Below are positions 57,424-64,000 of a DNA stretch of 64,000 nt, piece by piece. Each line of letters opens with the position of its first letter. The stretch's first letter is position 1. Origin of the DNA: Paratinospora sagittata (taxonomy: Eukaryota; Streptophyta; Magnoliopsida; Ranunculales; Menispermaceae). Location: positions 31,988,316-32,052,315 of the forward strand of contig CM069606.1 in assembly GCA_035771175.1 (NCBI GenBank). Direction: 5' to 3'. Under the pieces are notes generated by a model. That model worked only from the letters and a program-made list of their open reading frames with translations. It was not told the DNA's origin and did not search any database. A program made the position numbers and the translations under genes.

Positions 57424-58246
57424 TGGCTTGACCCATATGGGATGTATGAGTAGAGAGATATTGATGGAACTCAAGTTATTGCTTTTGATATCTTGTATAT
57501 TGCTTACTAGGACATAATTTATAAAAAGACTTACGAGTATATATACTCCGACAATATATGTAAACACTTGAGTGCCCCTTAAATCAATATAGAGCTATGA
57601 AACCACGCGACTCCATGTTAATTTAAGGGACATGAGCAGTCGAACTTCGAGGATGGTAATAAAATTTTAAAAATAATGTTTTTACGACCTAATTAAAATT
57701 ATACTCAAAACTATACTTATGTTAATGTGGTGTATCTATGGTAAGTGGTGTGTGTTACTTTTTTCTTTTTTTTCTCATGATATGATGATGTAGTGCATTA
57801 CAACGTAAGTACGTACGAATATATTTTTGGGCATGAATTGTATGTGGTTTTAACACTCCTCACAAACCTTTTTTCTTGGCTTTCACAATTTTATTGTTTC
57901 TCTCAAAGAGTTCTTTATTTATTTTTATTATGATTATTATTTTGTCCTATGCGAGTTCATGACTTGTTCAAGAAATTGGAAAGGTTATCAGTGCCACGAG
58001 GGGAGTGCTATATATATTGGGTTGACATTAAGATTTCAGCCTCTAGTTTGGTGTACCCTGAGGGTTGGCCTTTACACCAAAGGTAATATATGTAATAACT
58101 TATCAATATATTAAAATAGAGTCGTATGACACAAATATTAAAACAAGAATTTTATATCCATTTTGTTACTGAAAATAAAAATAAAAATGCTATATACGAT
58201 TTGAAGAAGTGATACTCAGAGACATGATACATAATAAACCTCAAAA
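57424..58246. other. Intergenic stretch between copia-2 and the NHL-type gene
   Basis: AT-rich, no open frame of note. The right part is downstream of the minus-strand gene ending at 58247 and should contain its 3' UTR. Confidence 0.4.
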
Positions 58247-61200
58247 TTATCTAGTAAAAGCAATCATACAAGTGCTATTGTAGGGTTGGGAATGATGCCG
58301 CTTATCATATCCTCGATGGAGAAGTAAAGCACACTCAGCTTGGTGATGGAAGGTAGGCTTTATTAAGTTCCCCACAACTCTAAAATTTGATCTCAACCTT
58401 AAACGAATTAGCAATGGTAGCCCTTTTCCATACTCTAGCATGTCTTGCATGCTCCTACCAGCTCCGTACATTGGCTTGCTCGTTGTACTCACAAATAGTT
58501 CAAAGGTGCTTGAACCATGGCTTGGTGCATATAGTTTCATACCCTACATGATTTAGCCAAAAATAAATAAAGGAATATTTCATGTTCAAGATCATGCATT
58601 GTATAATTATATAAAACATTCTAACTCAAAAAACACAATACAAATGAATGTATATATTCACACTGTGTAGGGTAAATATTTTTAACATTCTTTCAAATAT
58701 TACCTATAAGACCTTGTTTTATTTCTTATTAATTTGAAATGTTATTTTAATGTTATATATATATATATATATAAATTTTTGATGCATGTTTGTATGGTTA
58801 TAATTATATGCTCATTGAAAGTCTTAGTATGGTGCATGAATATTCAAACTAGAATACTTTTATTACATTAAAATAATTGGTAAAGTTTACATATATGACC
58901 TATTGGGCTTTCACGTTCATTCCAGTCTCTCATGCTCTTGAAATAATTTTAAAGACATCAACGAGTCATATGAAAATTAATTTGGGAGTTTCGAAATTCT
59001 ATTTGTAGAATTCTAAATATTTGTTTCAAAATAGTAATATTGTAATTTAGTCAAGAATAGTTAGGTATATACTCAATTAATAATGATATTTTGAAGCCAG
59101 ACTTTATAAAAAAGAATTATTTACATATTATTGTTGATTTCTATAAAATTTTGTAATTAACTTCTTGATTCTCCTATACTAAATCGAGAACTTATTAAAT
59201 CTATAAGGTCTCAAAATCATTTGCACCTATTAATTCATGAATCATATATAATCAATTAAAAAAATTACAAATGGGTTCAAATAAATTTCAAAGACCCTTC
59301 TTAACATGATAAGACAGATTCCTATTCCCTAAAAGCTTTCAAAGGTCATTCCTAGTTTTTTTTTTCCCTACTATATACTCTGATAAGTTTATTATATTAA
59401 GCATAGGTTGCTAGAGACTTGAATATTTATTTTCATTTAAATAAACATCTACATTATTAAAAAAAAGATTATAATATGGATAGCATAACCAAATCTACAT
59501 GCCAATCAAGTCAAGCAAGGTACGTGACCACTGGGAAAATTATCAAATATTTTAACCTTACATTTCTTTGTCTACTACTTGAGCAGAGGTGTAGCCAAAA
59601 ATTATATTTAGGGTGGCTAAAAATATTTTTTAGACAAACCTCGACGGTACGAAGAAAATTCATTAATTAAAAATAAAATATACACCTAAACTGTAGGTTA
59701 GTGGAACAGTTGGTAGCGTAGAGCTTAACAAACCGCAAAGTCAAAGACCACAAAATAAGATAAAGTCTTAATTAACAGAAATGGAGGTATGCAATTTCAA
59801 GTTTGACAAACCAATGATGAGTGAACCATAGATGACAAACCAATAGTTTGTATATATTTATATGAATGACATTTTTGTAATATATCAAAATTTTTATTTA
59901 TTTTTTAAGTACTTTAGATTTTATTTTTTTTGGATTTTCTATATGGGCTCCAACCCAAGTTAGTGGAATAGTAGCTGCGCCTCTATGCTCAGGAAGGGCC
60001 GTCATTGGCACTATGGTCAAGGTTGTTATATTCTTTTCTAAATGTCACATGTTTCTCTAATACATAGATAAGACTGCGTATGTCTTTCCATCCACGGAGT
60101 ACCCAACAATGATTGGAGCCTCATGCACAGAATACATCTTTTTTTTGTATCAACTACCGAATATCCCTTGTAGCTAAAGAAACTTGAGGATGATTGATCC
60201 GTCATGGTCTTACATATAACAATGAAAACTTTATTGATAAGGATGACATTGGCAACAAACCAAGGAGAATACCGGCCGGTAGCCAACTGTTTAGACAGCT
60301 TTGGTCCCTTTTCAGTTCATGATACAAATGCTTGTTTTCTTATTCAAAAAGAAAAGGAGAATATTGATAGACATATACGTCCTGTCTTAATTTAAACTAG
60401 TAGGCATTTATCCATGAGAGAGGTATATCCCAGACAAGCCATCATGAAGCAAGCTTTCCATTAAAATATGTGGCTCGTGACTCTATTCAATTTGTTCAAT
60501 TATCCTCTTGATCACCTTTGGTTAGATATCAAAATGCATTATCTCCCCCTCATTTATATTAGTGAGTTTCGAATTGGGCTATAGATAAGGTATCTCCTCC
60601 TTCAGAAGGTAGCATGCACATATATAAATATAATACATGCCTTCAAAGCTTCCCCACTTTTTCTATATAAATAATCTATTAGTTTTCATCAACCAAAATC
60701 TCTCCTTTCAAAACTTTATTTTATAGATCTTTGCAAATTCATGAAGTATCCAAGCCAATAAAACTAAATCCACCTTTCCTATATATATATATATATATAT
60801 AGATAGTCTGTTAGCTAGTCTTCACCAACTCAAATCCATCCCTCCTCCTTTCAGAACTTTTTTAACTTTTTTTTATAGCAAATTCCTCAAGTCATGATCA
60901 CCAAGTCAACAAAAATAAATCGAACATGTTTTTGTGGGTCATCCCAAGGAAACATCCAATTAGCTTAATTATAGCTGTTTTAGGTTTTTCTATATATGGG
61001 GATGTTTTTGTGGGTCATCCCAAGGAAACATCCAATTAGCTTAATTATAGCTGTTTTAGGTTTTTCTATATATGGGGGGTGGGGGGGTGTCTTCAAATGA
61101 AGTGTGTGAGACTTCTCCTTTAACTTGTTTATCCAATAACGTCACTAATCTTAGAGATTGGGGTCTACTTCTTCACCCAATTAATTCAATTAAATAATTT

Positions 61201-63879
61201 GGCAAGCTAGGTAGGTAGGTTCTTAGCTTACTTTAGCAAGAGGGAACTAACTAATCACCTCAATCTTTTATTAAGCAACCACATCAACTGGTTGACGTAC
61301 TCTCAATCTTAATAATCTTTGCAGATTGCAAGGCATGTGCGTAATTGTACTAACTATCCTAAAGTGAAATTGTTTAACTGAACTTGTATATTCAATGACA
61401 CTCTAGGATTCAACAACTTATGTAAACCAAAAGGGTACTCCAATTCGGTTGTCTACATGAACTCGATGAAGAAATTTCACTCTCTGCATTCCATACACAC
61501 TTATACCGTGCTTGGTTAAATAACTTTTTGAAGCCATGGGTCCATCTAGTTGTTTAGAAAGTCATTTTCTAGATGTTTATATTTGCATTGTATCCTTGTT
61601 TTCGAATCACAAATCAAACTTTTCAATGTGGGACTAATTGTTTTTAACATTTAGTTCACATTTTTCTAACAATTGAAACTCTGGTATACAGGAAATGGAA
61701 ACTCAATTTCCGTTTGTCATATTTGAAAAGTGGCACTCTTTAGGGTATCATGCACGGGTCATTCTTTAGGATGTCTAACAATAAACTCTTTATACATCTT
61801 CTTTCAATATATCTAATAAAAGCTTGATTTTGGAGTGAACCAAAACAATAACATCCTACTTACCGAACCTCTCTGTAAGCATAATCGTGATGCTTACTGC
61901 ATACCATGCACACCTAATGAAGTTAAAGGAAACTAGATGAACTAGACAATAATCCCATTAATATAGAGGACCAAGGCCTAAAGCCATAACTAGGTCCAAT
62001 ACAGCAATAACTAGGACTCTGTTCCGATTTTAAGGGTAGAAAACTCGAGATTCTTTTTATCTTAAACTTATAATAACATTATCAGATTGAGACTAATGAT
62101 GCAATATGTTTTAAGAAGATGATACCATCCCATAGAAAAAGGGTGAGACAAAGAGGGTGGTTGTATTCTGAAGAATTATAATAGGGATCGCTCAATCAAT
62201 AGATGCTATTGTTGAATTTGCTTCTGTTGCTACTATCTATCAGTTATTATGGGATAGGAATAGGAGATTGATTGAAAATATGAGGAGCTTGGAGTTGATA
62301 ATTAACAAAGGACATGGGAAGATGAGAATGCTATAAGGAAAGTTTTCCGTCCTCTAAATGAGGTATTTTCGCAGCTATATAAATAGTGGGACATTCAAGT
62401 TGGTTGCCTAATTGGTCAACAAATTGATTAACATCCATATTATCATTTCATTTTTTAAGTGAAACTCATCTCTTTGAATGCCAAATTTTCTTTGAAATCA
62501 GATTAAAGAGTATAGAATTTTTTTTTTTTTCAATTGCCCAAGTCGGAGCCTTGAGCACATTGGGCCCTCGAAAGGAGCACAACAAGAACACACCATGACA
62601 TACATAGTTGGACCCCTACTTGACAACTATGATTATTAGAACAATCAAGCAGTTTCTAACATAATATCAAAGTCTTCTTAGTTTAGAGATCCTATGTTAA
62701 AACCTTCTCATAATAAGCATTTACTTGTATATTTTGTCCACGAGCCTACACACGTGAGAGGGAAAATCTTAGTATCTATATATAGTCGGGCCCTACCTAA
62801 CAGTTATAACTTTTATGTCAAATGATTTCTCCCATAGGTCGACTTATAAGAAGCAAGTGGACCTATGTGCAATAAGTGGATTCTAAGCGCACACAATCTA
62901 TCAAAGGCCTCGAAAGTTCACACACCATGTTGCAAACAACATTTATTTGATACCTAAGGGATTTGATATTTGTCCAGCAACATGGACAGATTTGTTATTG
63001 ACTACCACATCAACTGGTGATTTGTGAGATAGATCTTAGTTTGGTTCTTAAGAGTTTGTAATGGTAGTAAAAAGAAGAAGTTGAGAGGCAGGTCCCCTCC
63101 CTTCTTAATATTAGATCATTTAACATGAGCATTCTTTTCCCCTTATATATGTTGGGCCCCCAAAGAGGAAAATAACCACCTATTCTTCAAGCGCCCATTC
63201 GCCAATTCCCTGTACATTGTCGAAGACTTAGAGCCAAGCCTAAGAAAATTTAGGTCCCAATTTGGATATAACTTTAGTTATCAAAAGACTCTATAGAAAA
63301 CAAATAATGTATGTAGTTGGTTGGTTGAATCTGAAAATATTTTCAATATTTTACTTAAAAAAGGTTATAATTTTAAGAAAATAATAAAAACAATTTTCTA
63401 AAAATTTTATTTTTTGCATATCTTTATTTTTTTATCATGAAGTAAACACAGTCTAAAACAGTCTCATATTAGGAAAGTGACTATTATATATATATATATA
63501 TATGTGTGCGCGCGCGCGCGCGCGCACGAGCGTGTGTTTCTGTCATTTCTTTCATTCTAACAGAAAATTTCTTACTTATATTAATTGAAAAAAAAAAAGA
63601 AGACAAAAGCTTATGTTTTGTTTACCAAAATCATGAAGACCAAAGTGCAAGCTCATTAAAACAAAGAAAAGATCAAAATTTATCAATACTTACCTGTGAA
63701 GTGGCAAATACTAGAGGACCAAAGGACATCTCTATCTTGGAAGGACGAATGTGAAGTCCAAAGAGCTTAGACTTATTGTCAACAACTAAAGAAATGGAAC
63801 AATTGCTGGTGAGGATCTTTGTCGAAACACCCGAGCCATCAACACCTTCTCCAAGCACAAATTCGCGTACACCTGCCAT
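58247..63879 (-). CDS. NDR1/HIN1-like (LEA_2 type) membrane-anchored protein, last two exons
   Basis: Two minus-strand exons join in phase: 63694-63879 (acceptor AG at 63880-63881; donor CACAG then GTAAGT) and 58247-58543 (acceptor TGTAG; stop TAG at 58247-58249). They give 160 residues. The first reads REFVLGEGVDGSGVSTKILT and NKSKLFGLHIRPSKIEMSFG, the second GMKLYAPSHGSSTFELFVST, YGAGRSMQDMLEYGKGLPLL and HHQAECALLL. This order matches the C-terminal half of the Arabidopsis At5g42860/At1g45688-type proteins of the LEA hydroxyproline-rich/NDR1-HIN1-like superfamily, which have an N-terminal membrane anchor; that part would be coded by exons beyond 64000. The exact function of this subgroup is not established. 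The 5.15 kb intron is unusually long. The splice signals and the uninterrupted frame suggest a working gene. Confidence 0.8.
59584..59987. mobile_element. Possible small hAT-like element
   Basis: The ends CAGAGGTGTAGCCA and GCAGCTAC.. (read as the complement CATAGAGGCGCAGCTA) are roughly inverted and resemble the CAGAGGCGGAGCCA ends of Ac-like hAT elements; GGGTGGCTAAAA near 59612 is also common there. No 8 bp target duplication is found, so this is tentative. Confidence 0.4.
60926..61077 (+). repeat. Exact 76 bp tandem duplication
   Basis: 60926-61001 is repeated base for base at 61002-61077 (unit starts ATGTTTTTGTGGGTCATCCC). It lies in the intron of the NHL-type gene. Confidence 0.97.
63484..63537 (+). 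repeat. Alternating purine-pyrimidine tract (TA)n(TG)n(CG)n
   Basis: About ten TA, then TG, then about nine CG units followed by CACGAGCGTGTGT, an unbroken alternating run apart from one base near its end. Such tracts can form Z-DNA. It lies about 160 bases from the exon border at 63694. Confidence 0.95.
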
Positions 63880-64000
63880 CTATATATGAACAAATACTTG
63901 AATTAATAGAAAGAAGAAACAAATTAAAAGGAAAATCAAATTAATATATAAGGAGAATAATTGCAAGTGGAGAGACAAGAATCATTGCTTGATCAATAGT
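63880..64000 (-). other. Upstream intron of the NHL-type gene, cut by the window edge
   Basis: AT-rich sequence in front of the acceptor TATATAG at 63880-63886; the remaining 5' exons, with the expected membrane anchor, are outside the window. Confidence 0.45.

Larger units (their letters stand above)
58544..63693 (-). other. Long intron of the NHL-type gene
   Basis: 5,150 bases bounded by the GTAAGT donor and the TGTAG acceptor on the minus strand. It contains TA repeats (about 58751-58772, 60781-60801), a possible hAT-like insertion (59584-59987), an exact 76 bp tandem duplication (60926-61077), a G run (61073-61087), and a TA/TG/CG tract (63484-63537). The rest, including 61100-63480, is AT-rich with no supported gene. 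Confidence 0.7.

Noticed and set aside
60038..60286. 82-codon frame on the minus strand with phrases like KGYSVVDTKKRCIL
   Set aside because: It reminded me of a gene fragment (possibly LURP-one-like), but readable pieces lie in different frames and I could not confirm a family.
1..64000. CRISPR arrays, tRNA and rRNA genes, bacterial operons
   Set aside because: The regular repeats present are transposon-internal or satellite-like and the genome is a plant's. No cloverleaf tRNA was found; the A/B-box hits belong to SINEs.

Overview
This 64 kb window is plant nuclear DNA, from a flowering plant and most likely a eudicot. The background is AT-rich and most of the sequence is nested, decayed transposable elements: Ty1/copia and Ty3/gypsy LTR retrotransposons, LINE and SINE remnants, MITEs and other non-autonomous DNA transposons. 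Only three host genes can be supported. Introns with GT..AG borders, poly(A)-tailed LINE ends and initiator-Met-tRNA primer sites all fit a plant. I cannot name the species from the sequence alone.

Layout: (1) 1-960, LINE remnant (-). (2) 2237-6510, the last four exons (+) of a host gene I do not recognise; its 3.6 kb intron holds LINE ends and an Au-type SINE. (3) 6851-about 13220, a broken copia element (copia-1) with a degraded 5' LTR, a gag region carried twice in opposite orientation, and a decayed pol; no matching 3' LTR. (4) 13991-15940, a cluster of small DNA transposons: two hAT-type elements with perfect 8 bp target duplications and G-quadruplex-like ends, and a Tourist-like MITE nested in another MITE. 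(5) 17966-21700, a clear intact gene (-) for an ankyrin plus tandem CCCH zinc-finger protein of the OXS2/C3H30/C3H56 class, with a 5' UTR intron. (6) 22621-26110, a 3.5 kb non-autonomous DNA element with long terminal inverted repeats, an array of about nine ~30 bp palindromes, a CT-rich repeated block and five ~179 bp tandem repeats. (7) 26341-28690, 45551-46860 and 51880-54628: three diverged copies of one non-coding repeat family, each with its own array of GC-rich short inverted motifs. (8) 31109-44901, a gypsy element (chromovirus-like) with two LTRs of about 1.33 kb, interrupted by a 3.07 kb solo LTR with a perfect 5 bp target duplication and by a foreign gag-like segment; it carries an extra open frame between pol and the 3' LTR just behind a splice-acceptor-like site. 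(9) 45151-50160, an LTR on the opposite strand, a LINE 3' end and a second probable solo LTR. (10) 50313-57423, copia-2 with both LTRs, broken by repeat copy 2 inside its integrase. (11) 58247-63879, the last two exons (-) of an NDR1/HIN1-like (LEA_2 type) membrane protein gene with a 5.15 kb intron; upstream exons lie beyond the window.

The intact CCCH gene is a stress-response regulator by family; the other two genes are partial here. There is no operon-like or shared-pathway arrangement. The most unusual signals are the palindrome-array element at 22621-26110, the hairpin-array repeat family, the inverted gag duplication in copia-1, and the extra ORF of the gypsy element. None of these was checked against a database; all similarity statements are by eye.
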